A DNA stretch of 64,000 nt from Gyrodactylus bullatarudis (taxonomy: Eukaryota > Platyhelminthes > Monogenea > Gyrodactylidea > Gyrodactylidae): the NCBI GenBank assembly GCA_012064415.1, contig SSNU01000077.1:1-64000 (forward strand), given 5' to 3'. Every line of letters starts with the position of its first letter. The stretch's first letter is position 1. Made by a program: the position numbers and the translations under genes. The notes under the pieces are model-generated. The model made no database searches. It was not told the origin of the DNA and saw only the letters and a list, made by a program, of their open reading frames with translations. Below, one piece after another: positions 1 to 13,156 of the stretch.

Positions 1-660
1 TTCTAACCAGGCTCTAGTGTTTCCTATGACTGATCAAGTAATCTCACTCAGGCAACAATTAGCAAGATTTTTCGGTGTGTTTTTCTTCTAAACAGACTCA
101 CCTAGCGAATGTTCACTATTCAAACCAATTTTAGAGTCGGCTTTCGCGACCAAACAAAGCTTAGTGTGCTGACTACTCTAAGTACCTTTTTCTGGATTAT
201 AAAAAATTTTTTGTATTGAGGAGATGATTATTTGTAGGTTCTTCTCTTTGTAAAACCAAGAAGATCTAGACGTTTGTTTTCCAGCTTTGGATATATTTCA
301 ATTAACACCTGAGCCTAAAAAATATACCCAGATGCATAATTCAAAATCACCACTCAAGCAGTTTCCACGATAGCATCTGACAGTCACAGGTTCTTTCTAA
401 CCAGGCTCTAGTGTTTCCTATGACTGATCAAGTAATCTCACTCAGGCAACAATTAGCAAGATTTTTCGGTGTGTTTTTCTTCTAAACAGACTCACCTAGC
501 GAATGTTCACTATTCAAACCAGTTTTAGAGTCGGCATTCGCGACCAAACCAAGCTTAGTGTGCTGGCTACTCTATTCACTCTCTTCTGAATGATAACAAA
601 GGTTTTATCATGAGTAGAGGAGTTTTTGAAGCTCTTTCTTATTTCATTACCAAGAAGAAC
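1..660. repeat. 394-bp tandem repeat, about 1.7 units
   Basis: Bases 1-180 recur at 395-574 with only a handful of substitutions, an exact offset of 394. After 574 the second unit stays recognisably similar but more diverged: both have a TTCTG(G/A)AT block, an AGGAG block, and an ACCAAGAAGA followed by ACACGTTTG-like block near 260-275 and 640-670. The first unit begins at the window edge, so the array probably continues to the left. No protein reading frame is conserved between the units. It could be a satellite fragment or a duplicated retroelement terminus. Confidence 0.8.
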
Positions 661-3600
661 TACACGTTTGCTATTTAGCCTCCGGGCTAATTCAACTTTA
701 CAACCTATTATTGAACCAAATAAATTTCTCCTGTTTGTTGCCTATCTTATCTTTCTCATTCTCTCTTTTTTCTGTATTTTTCTGACCTTTCCAATTTCTT
801 CTTTTTTAATGTTCCTGATTTCTCGTTTTTTAACTATTCAGCCCTCTATTCCACTCTTACCAGAATCTTTGCTAGCTTCATTCCTCTAATTACTTTTATC
901 ATATTCGTCCCGCATGTTATTCAAGAATATTCTCCCACTCGATATTAATATCGTCATCATCTCTTAATTCACCTCAATTCTCATATTTACACACATTTGC
1001 ATTCGAATTAAATCCGCATTTACGCAATCCAATTAATGAGTATAGATGATTTATTTCTCTCTGAGATTATCACTCTTTAATAAATGCTCATTTTATCAAG
1101 CAAGATATATTTAATACTAATCTTTACGAATAAATAAAGCAACGCATTTTCTGCTTTTCATTATGTTGTGTTCGACAAGAAAACTTTACTCCTCAGATTA
1201 ATTATGTTCATCGTTATTACCCTCGTTAAAGGTCTTTTACAAGAAAATCACATCAATTCTGCTGCAAAAATGTTGAAAAATGATAAGAGCTAACGCTCAC
1301 AGATTATCATTAAAAGGGATTTTTCAAACTTTTATGCCATAATTATCGCCAGCAAGCTCAAATATTGTAGATTTCAATTTTTCCTTCATATCGTAATCAA
1401 TTGTAATTATTTTCATTCAAAAATTCCCCATCAAATATTTTTTTCTATCTCAGGCAGACTTTACTAATCATTTTATGTATATGTATTTCTTTTGTATTCT
1501 TTTCCCATTTAGTTGTGAGTTGTATTAGAAATTTTTCCTTTTTATTATCAAACATTTACTCAGTTTATTTATTTGCCATAATTTTCAATTTATATATATA
1601 TTTATATATAAGATTGGTCATAGAGGTTCGACTCTAATAAAATGATCAAAGGGTTGATGTCAGTTTTTATGCAATAATCGTGTAAAGTTTCGGTGAACCA
1701 TTCTCTTTCTGAATGTATATTTTACATGTAATTTAATTTATTCTTTGTTGTTTTAATATGAATATAAATAAATTTGATAATAATTTCGACATTGAATATT
1801 GAAATTATATGATGTAGTATAATTTCAAAGAGATATTCAAACATTTTTACATATAATACAATTCAAAAAAATAAAAAGAAATAATTGAAATTTAAAAAAG
1901 AAAAAAAATTTCAATTCACACTGTATTTATAAAAAGGCGGAAATTTTCTTTTTATTAAAATTTAGCAGCAAAGGATGACAGGGTGGTCAATGCTTATTTT
2001 ATTTATTAAAATAACGCATAATCTCTTACTCAATAAATGACCATCCTTACAAATGTAAATCAAGAAAAAATCCTAATTCGCTTTCAATTCAGAAACAATA
2101 TATCCTGATAGAATTTGTCTTTTTATTTTCAATCTTCAATGTATGCTTTTGAACCTTTACGAAATATCACATAAAGAAATTCTATCGATTGATCACCATT
2201 AGAATGGATTCAACTTGAATATAGGTGATAAAATGAGTTTCTATCAAGTATAGAAATTTCCATTAGAAATTATCACCAAAATATATACGTCATATATTAC
2301 AAACGTGTTTGTGAATGAAAGTAACTTTAATGATAATTTATATGAAAGAAAACATTCTTTTTGATTCCAAGGCATCCATTCTCCTATCTGTCCCCTTAAA
2401 ATTATCACCTGTCATACGAAAAATGAAAAATTACATCAAGAATGACCAACATCAGATTTGTTAAAGGGTTATTGTGCGGTTATCGATTCTCGTTCAAAGT
2501 ATTTCGTGATTTCGTCTAAATGAAATGAACATATTTGGAAGGATTTCATATTTTATTGATAAACAATCAAATCATTTTATCTAAGCTTATAAACAGGATT
2601 TTAATCTCAATTTTCAAAGTCAGCTCATTCTCAGATGATCATTTTCTTAATAATCTTCCTGACATCTTATCAAAAAGAACAGTTCAAAAGTTTATTCTAA
2701 GGATTTCGTCGGTTTCACAATGCTCAAAAATTTACATTTCATCCACATTACAATATATATATGATAAATATGTATTCACGAACTGATTATTGTGACGTGT
2801 TTGGTTAAATGCTATCAATAATAAAAGTCTATGAATGTGTTTATGATGTTTTTATTATGTTCTTCATAATAATGACTGATCCATAACATATTCAAATGCA
2901 CTTAGAAATTATTATTCATTTGGTGAATGATATCCGATCTATGCAATTTCTGTGTCGATATTTGTAATAGAAACAATTAATGAGTTGATTGAATTGACGA
3001 CGACGGTATTCTGCCAATATTTTGTGAATATGGATCAAGACCCAATGAATAAAATATTTATAAAGGTTGCTCGATCTATCAATAATTTAAGTGTAAAAGT
3101 TATAAATTTTTGTAAATATTTTATTGGAAATAAGAGTCTTGACTCCAAAAGATATTCACCATGCATCAAAGAGGATTTCGAGGCAAGGCAGTAAATGAGA
3201 GAGTTCGTTATGTAAATTTTTATCATTAGAAAAATCAATCAACTATGGATTATCGTAAGCATTATTTCATATGTTTCAGAGTTTTAGGAACTAATCAGGA
3301 TCGACAAAAAGTCATATAGAATAACCCTGATTAAAAATTTTAATGATTCATTTATTTTGAAAATCCAGAATACTGCACTTTTTTTGATATTATCTAGGTG
3401 TAATCCAAGGAACAAAACTAATTTGGATACCTTTCCGGGTTTTCTATCTTTGGCATGAATTGTAACAACTCAGTTATCGGAGCTTATCTGTGAACCAGGC
3501 TGTCTATGCTTAATGGAGCGACGAAAAAATATTGAATGATTATACTTGAAGAATAAAATTTAAATTATTCAAGAATCATTTTTGTTCAAATTCATAATTA

Positions 3601-6600
3601 AAAAATATGAATAAATTTTTATTATTAAACTGCTTTAGATTTTCTTTTAAAAAGATCGATCGATTTTATTGTTGACTGTTAAAATCGTTTTTCTGGGTCA
3701 AAATTCCGTTTTTGGCATTCATTCTTATCACAGAATACAGCTATTGTTGTGAAATTAATGAACCACGATTTGATACGATCAACATGAAATTTTTACAGGT
3801 TGAAGATCATAATGAATTACTGAGAAAACCAAAAGTTCATTAAATATAGAAGATAATTTATTCAAAGATTTTCATCAATCAAATTTTCATAAAAATCAGG
3901 TGTAGGGGATCGGTGTTTGATCTCAAATTTCGAAAAAAGTTTGAGAGCATAAAGAATATTGATCTTAAAATCGTATTCTTTGGTAATTTCTGTATTCGGA
4001 TGAATCAGACAATCAGTATTTAAAGATCTTGTTCAAAGAAATTTTTATTTTCAAACACAAAAATTAAGATTTCACCCAATAATGAGTAGACCTCATTTCC
4101 TTTTTTTTATTTTTGTGGAGATATTTTTTTCCCGTAAATCACCTCAACCTCAATCTCTTTGTTCAAATCAACTTTTTCCATCTTCAACCATTCATGACCC
4201 ATTGTTCCACCAGTGGCACACAACTCTTTCTCGAGCGATAATTTTAACTGAAAATTTTCATTAGCAAGGAAATTTATTAAGCTACAAAATTATCTATAAT
4301 TCATAAAGATAGCTTTTCACTGATACACACCATAGTTACTTGAAAAAGGGTGAATTTATGAAAATTTTGTGAAATATTCAAATAACATTTTTTGAAAACC
4401 TACAAGTATATGCTGAGGACTAAGGTAAAAATAAAATAACTTTCTTTTGTAAAACAATAGCCGTCGATTTCTAATATACAATCTCCTGCTTGATATCTCT
4501 TATAGTAAAGAAGATAACTGGTTTTAGAGCCATAAAATGCCAATTTTAACTTCTATTATCTTTGAGAGGATAAGTCTGATTCCAAAATGGAATTCAGATT
4601 CAGAATCAGCGTAATTATTTTGGTTAGGTTGCAACTTTTCTCATTTGTGTGCTGAAAAAGAATGGTTAAACAATTTATTCATTAGAACGTATAATAAACT
4701 AAAAAACTATCATGCTAATATTTTTTCTAGCCAAGTTCAAGAATATCATTGATATTTTAGCTTGCTCAGAGAGGAGAAAAATTCCAAAATTCCTCATCAA
4801 AAGTTGATAGATTTTAGGAATTTCAATAAGACCCTAGTATTTTTTTTCCAATTGCATTCTGAATAATTCATTGAGAGAATCAAACTTGAAACTTGATTTT
4901 AGCCTTTCATCGAAAGGAAATCATTTTACTTATTTATGTATCTACTTTAAAGTAACATCATGAATTTACAATCAAAATATAGTAGAGATTGTACAAACCT
5001 TTTACCGAATATGTGCTGGTAAAACTTCTTCTTTAAAGAATTTGCATGTTATGACCAATGTAGAAACTATAATCAGTGTATACACTGACCGATCAATTTC
5101 TAGTCAATATTTGATAGCATTTCTCTAAAAGTATCAATAGTTTTGAATCTAGATAAATATATGTTCATTGTACAATTTAACCTCAATAGATTTGAAAAAA
5201 TTTCTTTATTTTGAATTTTTCATCCAGAAAATCATAAATTCTCATCGTTTTATGAATATTTGTAGTTTAATGGAGAATTTGGTCTTTATTTCAAGAAATA
5301 TGATCATTTTTCCCAGCAGAGTCAAGTTTGATTCAGTCAAGATAAGATTGGAGGTGAAAATTCAAACATTCATGTAAAATTAACATGAAATAATAAATAT
5401 ATAAAGCCAACCAGCAAGATAAAAATAGCGTGCTTGATTGTTTCGCGTGACAATCCATAGTTTCAATTTCAAATGAAATAATGAAAAAAAATAATTTTCA
5501 AGTTTTTTGTGAATATTATTCCCATGGAATATTACAAATAGGACTTTTTGTGTAACATTTTTTCAATATTTCCATTTTCTACTTTTATTAGGGAAAAATG
5601 TTTTCCACTCAACATTGTACGTTTGATAAATAGGCCAGCTCACATTTCACAAGGATAATAGGTATTTTTTCAATGTTTCATTTGTCATTGGCCTTATTCA
5701 TTGGTCATATATTTTTTTCTTTTATATTCTTATTACTTATTGAATTCGAATAAACTAAGAAATAATTGAATGTGAGCTACCAATGTATATTGATAATTCA
5801 ACTAGCCTATGGAGACATTCAGAAGATGAGAATCTATCCGAATAAAACGGACATTTTATAATATGTATGTGAAAATTTAATTATTTGTCTAACAAAAAAA
5901 GGTTCAAAGAAACTTGTATTTATCTTGTTGAAAAAGTTTTTCAGTATCAATAGTTTTTACATCATTTGAAAATACAATTACAAAAGCATTCACTAATTGG
6001 ACTCTTTCAGAAGGCAAAAGTATCTACTCACTAAACTTCCTAAAAATAGAATCCTTTGGAAGATAGTTTAAAACGTACTATATTTATCTATCACTAAAAA
6101 ATTGATTCAACAGGCTCCTAATGACTCTGAATGCATTCTATTGTGAAAGTTTGACTATTTTCAGAGAAACCATTAAAATAAGAGATTGTTTTGTGTCTGA
6201 AAGAAATTAATTTTGCCTGAATTTTTCCATTTACAAGAGAGAAAAGATAAAGTTTTATTTCATTTCTGTTCATCTTCATGACCTAAATTAAGTCCAATTT
6301 AAACGTTCATGTAAAACAACCCCATCGTTGTTGTAGTTTTGTGATAAAATATAGATTTAAAATAAAACTTTGGTTCCCCCTATATCACTAGATTGATTTG
6401 TTTCCAGCTAAAATTAATATTTCAGATTTTTATGACATTTTATTATTTTATACATTCCTCTTTTTTAGTTTATGACTGTCCAGGTTAGGTTTGTACAAGT
6501 TACATTCGTATTTTTATAGCAATCGAAAGAGTTCTTTATCAGTCCTTCAGCAGGGTAAGATTAATTGATTTGAGAGTAAGACAATATAAAATTTACTTGA

Positions 6601-8208
6601 TTCCTTCACGATATGATAAGTTGGTTTTTTTCATGAATGAACCAATTTATTAAGATTACCTTATCAATATATCCATTAAAATGATTTTAACTTTTACTTA
6701 ATATAATAGATATCTTTGTCCTGTAATTCAGCTATACGATCCAATGTCATACAAAAATCTTGTAGTAGTAGTAAGTGCTTGTATAATCAAAAAGTAGGAG
6801 CTTATTATAGATAAGAAGCAGAGTCTATTGTTTGACCAAATTATGAGTAATTTAAAATAACTCGTTAGAGCTGTTTTAATAATAATGAATTTGTTAATTT
6901 TACATTTTTATTTGAAATCACTCCTTAAACGGTTCTTAAAATGTCTATCAGATTATTTTTTACTGTTCATTCACTGTTTCGATTATCTCTACCACTTGAA
7001 ATATTCATAAAAATGAATTGAGGAAAAAATGTTCAAGTAATTTCTCTTCTATTTACGTTTAAATTAAAATGGGAGCTGATAAAGAAATGATTTAAGCAAT
7101 TTACCTACAAGAAGCTAAATCTTTAAGTTTCGGGAAGAACCTGAACAATATTATCAGTGAAAAAAATGTCTAGCGTAGAAATTTAGGTTGATCTTTAAGA
7201 AACTATTCAAAAATGATTGATCAAGAAATATATTTTATTATTTAACACTTGAAAAAAAAATATTTAATCTGTTTTAAAAATTTCCAACACAAGGCCCTAT
7301 TACAAACCAGATAAAAGATCAAGTAATAAATCGAGAAATAGATTTAATTGAATATAACAAAACTCGGGCAAAAAGTCAATCTTACTTTGATGGAAATGGT
7401 GTGAAAAATTAAGAATTTTTCAATACATCATTATTGTTAGGTTTATTTCCGTATCGGACGAGTGCAATGTCCTATTGAATTTATGGTTATTCTTCCCGTT
7501 ATTGGGTACATGAATCATTTTTACTACTAATAAAACCCCGATAATATATATTATATATATTCCAATATAATATACTTACAATATATATTTATTAGATTAA
7601 TGAAAGAGAATCTTCATTGAAATACTGTTTTCTCCTCAAAAAGGTATATTTTATGTGTTGAAATATATATTGATAGACACATAAAGGAATTGTGATTAAC
7701 ATGTATTGAGATAAATAATAGAAACGGTTTGATGTAGATTTGATAGTGTGGGAATAAAGCCATATATAGTGCTGATGATTACAGAGATGAATAATGAGGG
7801 AAAATATTTGATAGGATAAAAAGTTGGTAGAAATATTTTTGATGAAAGGAAAATCCACATACAAAATATTCCTAAACATATTAAAATTTATAACCTTATG
7901 GTTCTGTTTAAATCATTTATTAACTATAGAAATAAAATTATCACAACACAACAGAAGAGAAATCCGAGGTCACTTCACAATATGAAAGTTCAACCCAATG
8001 CAATGCATATATGGAAAATAACGATATGGTGTTTGAAGTGAATTTTCACAAAAAAAAGATAGATTCTCAAATAGAAAATTGCCAAATATGTATTCTTTGA
8101 ATTGATGTAAAGATTCGAGACTAACTTTTCAAAGTTTTCTGCTTTTGAGCTCTCCCTGATCAGATTTTATTATTTTTTCTTCAACAATCAAAAATAAACA
8201 AAGTAAAG
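661..8208. other. gene-free AT-rich DNA
   Basis: I see no supported gene here. Open stretches are short (under 100 codons), rich in Phe/Ile/Asn/Lys as expected of random AT-rich sequence, and show no domain motif or paired splice sites. A TTCGACTCT-containing tRNA T-loop-like string occurs near 1630 without a surrounding tRNA fold. TA-rich runs occur at about 1590-1615 and 7545-7595. Confidence 0.6.
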
Positions 8209-8798
8209 CTAGTTAATATGAAGATGGGAATTTATGGTTTTAACAAAATTCCCAATTTTTTCATCAAGAATTTGATCAAGATTTTTTAGAATCTAGATCA
8301 TGAGGTCCTTTTCCACAATACGGAGAAAAAATAATTTGTAAAAAATCAATTTTAAGGAAAATACGACAAATTTGAAATCTTGAAGTAGTGCCAAATTCCC
8401 ATTTTTTGAACTTTGAGGTGAAACATTTTAAGTAGGGAAAATGATGAAAAATTCAAATTTTGATTTTGACACGATTATGGGGTAATTCTTAAAACCAGAT
8501 TCATCATATTTGATTTATTTGACTAATTGTGATCCTAAAAATCAACTTTTGATCACTCTCTCACATTGAAATCAACAAACATTTTCAACTCAAAAGTTCA
8601 ATAAATGGGAAATTGGCACTACTTCAAGATTTCAAATTTGTCGTATTTTCCTTAAAATTGATTTTTTACAAATTATTTTTTCTCCGTATTGTGGAAAAGG
8701 ACCTCATGATCTAGATTCTAAAAAATCTTGATCAAATTCTTGATGAAAAAATTGGGAATTTTGTTAAAACCATAAATTCCCATCTTCATATTAACTAG
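8209..8798. repeat. foldback element, family A, near-perfect palindrome
   Basis: The left arm (8209 to about 8420) begins CTAGTTAATATGAAGATGGG. It is repeated in inverted orientation from about 8585 to 8798, ending in CTTCATATTAACTAG. By eye the outer ~190 bases of the two arms are virtually identical, and weaker pairing continues inward to a short spacer. The total is about 590 bp with no coding capacity. The same terminus recurs in at least five other places in this window, so this is a dispersed non-autonomous foldback/MITE-like family. Near-identity of the arms indicates a young copy or arm homogenisation. Confidence 0.9.
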
Positions 8799-11450
8799 GT
8801 GTAGTTATAAAAAAATCAGCCCTCTCTAAATAAATTTAATTTTTCACTGATTTAAAAGTCTTTTAGATTGAGTAATTTGTCTAGATTGTTACATGATAAC
8901 TTACAAAGTGGTAGACTTCTTTAACATGGCTCTCTATTAACTAACAAATTGCTGTTATTCCTTCATATTTACATGGAAAAATTCAAGTTAATAATTTCAA
9001 TAGTGTAATTATATTTTGTAAATGTCTTATTGGCTTCTATAATTTTGTCTAACCAATGAGATTCGTAAAGTATTCATGTATTGCTTTAAAAAACACATAA
9101 ATAAATCCTACTTGTTCAGCCCTCACATGTTGTGTAGGAAAGTGTAAAATCCTCACATATGGTTCTTTTTCTCTGCCACTGGGCTGAGTCATGAGTATTT
9201 TACATTTAAAAAGAAGCATGCAATGTCATTGATAAACGACGTTATGTACATCATAGGCATTTTTTCCTAAAACATATGGATAGTTATTGATATCTGTGTA
9301 ATCATCTTTAGAACGTGTGAGATATATAAATGCATACATGAGATTTCAAGGTGTTTCCTTTTTTCTCCTAGCAGTATATCATCAACCATAATCATAAACA
9401 CCAAGTTGGATTGCATTTGGATTGCATCATTGACAAATTAAGTCAAAAATGATAGAAATTATAACAAAAAGTCCCATGTTGTTTATAGCATCAGATTATA
9501 TAATATTGTGTTGTATTAATAATATACATTTTATCCTTGCGATAGTGTGTAACTTCTGTAAATTTTTATGATTATTGTTTATTTCAACACCTTGTGTGAT
9601 TTATACGAATAACGACTTTCCCCATTTTCAAGTTGATTGGCATTAGAATAGTGAAGAGTCTTGGTTAGAGGTGGAAATAACCTTTCTATTATTTATTATA
9701 CATTTATCCAATATTGAAAATGATAATCAACACTTAGGATAGAAAATATGTGCTAGAGAATGATAATGATGTTGATATCAATGCCAGAAGAGATGAAATT
9801 TTGTTTATAGCACAATAAATGAATAATGCATATTTTTTGTCCACTTAACACGCTTACCCTTCACAAGTATTCTAAAATAAAAAGTAAGCAATGACTTTTT
9901 ATAATCATTATTGTATAATTCATAGTGACGACAGTAGCGAACCAAACTTGTGATCTTACATTTGTTTAGTCCTTCCTTCATAGTATTTAAAAGTAGTGTA
10001 GCTTCCTTTCTTAATAAAAAATTCAGTGGAAGAAAATATTCTATTAGTTTATAAATATCGATCCACTTGCGGGCGGCTGTGCCATCAAATCTTAGACAGA
10101 AAAATCATACTGCTTCAAAATTTGAAGTTCTATCTATGAGTTCAGAAAAATTACTCTGGTTATTACTCATCGTTGCTATTTATAGAAGAGTTTCCAAATT
10201 ATTAATTTCATAGATTCTTTAAAATTTTATCATTTACTGATGATTCTTTAAGAAAAATACATTTAGTCACTGATTATGAATTTGTGTGAATATCTAACTC
10301 AAAATAATCTTGTCATTTTGGACTGTTATTCAGGGAGGGGAAAATTACATTTTTGTAAGCTTCCTTAGATTGAGTAATAACTCAAACTCCAAGATTTCTC
10401 TAATTAATTTGCACTATTAAATAAATAAAAATTTCAAAATAATAATAGAGTTTAAGTGTGTCAATTATTTTGAGTGGAATGCTTCTCCAAGTAATTGTAA
10501 TTAGACCAAGAATCATAAAGTCATTAGATAATGAAATATATAAATTGTTAAGTTGAATCAAAATACGATTCTATATTGATAATATATGGGTTATCAATTT
10601 CATGTCTTTGAAGAAACTTATACACTGTGTACTTTAATTTTGTCTTCATTTCAATAAAAGTTAGTCTTGAAGAAAAATCTCAAAACATAGCAACCCTTTC
10701 GAAGAAAAAGTCAATAATGTATAATCCATGTAGAAAATGGGTACTCACTTGTGTCAAGAATTCATTTAAAAATATATATATTATATATTCTAAATAACTA
10801 ATACTGATTGACAATAATATATTTTTTCTGTAGGTAGCTATAAATTGATTATAGATGAAAAGGATCTTTACACACCAACATCTTGTTGATTTTTTATGAG
10901 TGATTATGAATCTTTTTGTGTGACAAGATGCTTGAGTGATTTATTTCAATGATTTCGAAGGTATTCTTTGAATTTTATTTTCTTCTGTCAATCGATTCAA
11001 TGTTGAAATTAGTTATTAGTTTTCACCTTCGATAAATATTTTCAATAAATAAAGATAATGAATCGTGTAGAAGTGTAGTTTAAGTCGAATCTTTTTTTAA
11101 AGAGCTCTTTTTATCCAACCTTTGCTTTTCAAATTTATAAACACTGTAGGGATAGTTTTCGAAATTTACCAAATTTTACAACCTGAATTTTTTGACAAGC
11201 ATTATCAGCATATTCGAAACAAGTATTATAGAAAATTACACACACTTCAAATATCTTAGATAATACATTAGAAAAGAACTCTTTCTAAATTCCCTTTGAA
11301 ATAATAAAATCATTGTAAATTTGTATTTTTATCGATTTAAAAATGAGAATATAAAAAATGTAAGCTTAAAGTCAGAAAATACAGCCACGAAAGATGTGTC
11401 ATTGACCACTCATCTTTTTCTGGAATTTACTTTATATACAGAAGAATTCT
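8799..11450. other. gene-free AT-rich DNA
   Basis: No coding exon, RNA gene or intact transposon could be supported. A short inverted motif (CAGCCC at about 9119 and GGGCTG at about 9181) flanks a ~55-base spacer and may be a decayed hairpin element, but it is too short to call. Confidence 0.55.
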
Positions 11451-11530
11451 TTTGAAAATTTTATAAGGAATGCTCATGGTCATTCGAATAAGGAAGAAAA
11501 TTTTAGAAGATCGGGTTCGAATCTTGCCTA

Positions 11531-11571
11531 TGATGTACTGACGAGTCCTAAGGACGAAACGCGTCTACATC
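11531..11571 (+). ncRNA. hammerhead ribozyme, minimal stem III
   Basis: All invariant hammerhead positions are present in order. Stem I 5' strand TGATGTA (11531-11537) is followed by core CTGACGA (11538-11544). Stem II is GTCC (11545-11548), loop TAA, GGAC (11552-11555). Core GAAA (11556-11559) is followed by C, GC, GU and the cleavage-site C (11565). Stem I 3' strand TACATCA (11566-11572) is fully complementary to the 5' strand. Stem III is only the self-complementary ACGCGT, too short for a stable single hairpin. Hammerheads of this kind are known in Penelope-like elements and other retroelements and are thought to work as dimers or tandem copies. Predicted self-cleavage is after 11565. A B-box-like GGTTCGAATCT lies just upstream (about 11515-11525). 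The host element is not resolved; Penelope relics elsewhere in the window make that class a candidate. Confidence 0.85.
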
Positions 11572-11599
11572 AGCCACCGTGAGTTGAATATATTATATT

Positions 11600-13156
11600 T
11601 GACTCTTTAATGGAATTGACGCTTGTTTATCCGATTTCTAATATCTTTGAGAAGACAATCTCCATCAAGTTAAATTTCATATGGATGATAAAGCTAATTG
11701 ATATTGAGGTCTTTTTGATAGGAATGAATTTAACACTGATTTATGTTAAGCTAATTCGTTCCATAATTAATGAAATAAGATGAATGTCATTTGAAAAAAA
11801 TAAACTGAAAAGGCGAAACTTTTGTTGATTGCACGAAATTCGTTACCTTATCAAGTGGAAAATTAGTGAGAAGTGATTCTTGCCTGCTTACTTTGAAAAA
11901 AATGAACGAAAGTGTAGATAGAGGCCTTTATTCCACCTTGAGAATGAAGATCACACAAACTAAAGATAATTTACTCTAAAAGTTTTTATAAATTATTCAT
12001 CATGAAAAATATCCTATCTATTTAAAAGAAGAAATTTCAGTTCTTCGTCAAAGTTCAATAAATATCTTTTCCGCAGACCCTTCAACTACAATTCATATCA
12101 ACCAAAATGAATTCTAAAATTGTTGAAAAATTTCAATGATTTTAAGAGTATTTTTGCGTTATGATTTAAATTATCATGCATTTCCGTTTTTTCATATATT
12201 GCCAATTTTAGAGTAATGTAGACGCTCTATAGGGTCTGTTTTTTCATAAAAGTTTGTAATTTCTCTCGAAGATAACTAGGAGTTTCAGTTACACCTTAAT
12301 AAAATTTTTTAAAGGAGTCTGATAGGCCACAAATTATTCGTTTTATCCCAAAACATTGGAAGAAGTCAGTTCGAAACAACTGACAAAATCTTATTGTGTT
12401 TTATTAATGCATAGAGCAAATGTCTATTATCTTATTGAAACGAATGGAAATAAGCACTAGTTTCATTTGGTTTAAGGGAAGCCAAAAACTGATTTTTTTC
12501 AATCAGGGAAATTGTAGTGTTCGTCAAATTATAAAGACTTTCATTGCTTTTATCTTTCTGATTTATGTTTGTCCGTATTATATCTGTATAATGCCATTTT
12601 ATGACCCTATTTGACTACTACTGTTGGATATAATTTCTTTCATGTTAATTTACATTCTATGAAAGGAGAAAAATCATGAATGGTGGTGTATCATGAAATA
12701 AACTCAGCATGAGATCAAACATTCATTTGATTGACATAATAATTGATACAATTAAATATTTTTTACCTGTCTATTCTTGTAGTAAGAAAAATGTATAGGA
12801 ATCAACAATTTTACAACCCATTATAATTATTTTGGGACCATAATCCAAGTTTTAACATATAGAATTTCCAGATCCTTTTCAGTTAAAATTATTAGAATAA
12901 TAAAAAAGAATTTCATGAAAATATTATTTCCTTTATTTTATGGATTATGAAATGAAAAATTATATTTGGTATAGATGTCAAAAACAAACAGAAATTCAAA
13001 AGTTTTTAGAAAAAGTTATTACAGTTTTTTTAAAACCAAATGTACATTTCTTGAAGTATCATCAGTGGTAATTCTTCAAAAATGATATGAGTTAAAAGTT
13101 CATTCAAAATAATAATTTACAAATCATGAAAGAAATAGTAAAAGTCAAAGAAAATA
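11600..13156. other. gene-free AT-rich DNA
   Basis: No gene or repeat could be supported up to the assembly gap. Confidence 0.5.

Noticed and set aside
626..889. 87-codon hydrophobic plus-strand frame
   Set aside because: Low-complexity Phe/Leu/Ser composition, overlaps the tandem repeat, no domain and no support from the first repeat unit.
12211..12230. Second, inverted half-hammerhead (GCGTCTACAT on the minus strand)
   Set aside because: A 10-base match to the cleavage side of the ribozyme, but no CTGANGA or GAAA core beside it; probably chance or an eroded end.
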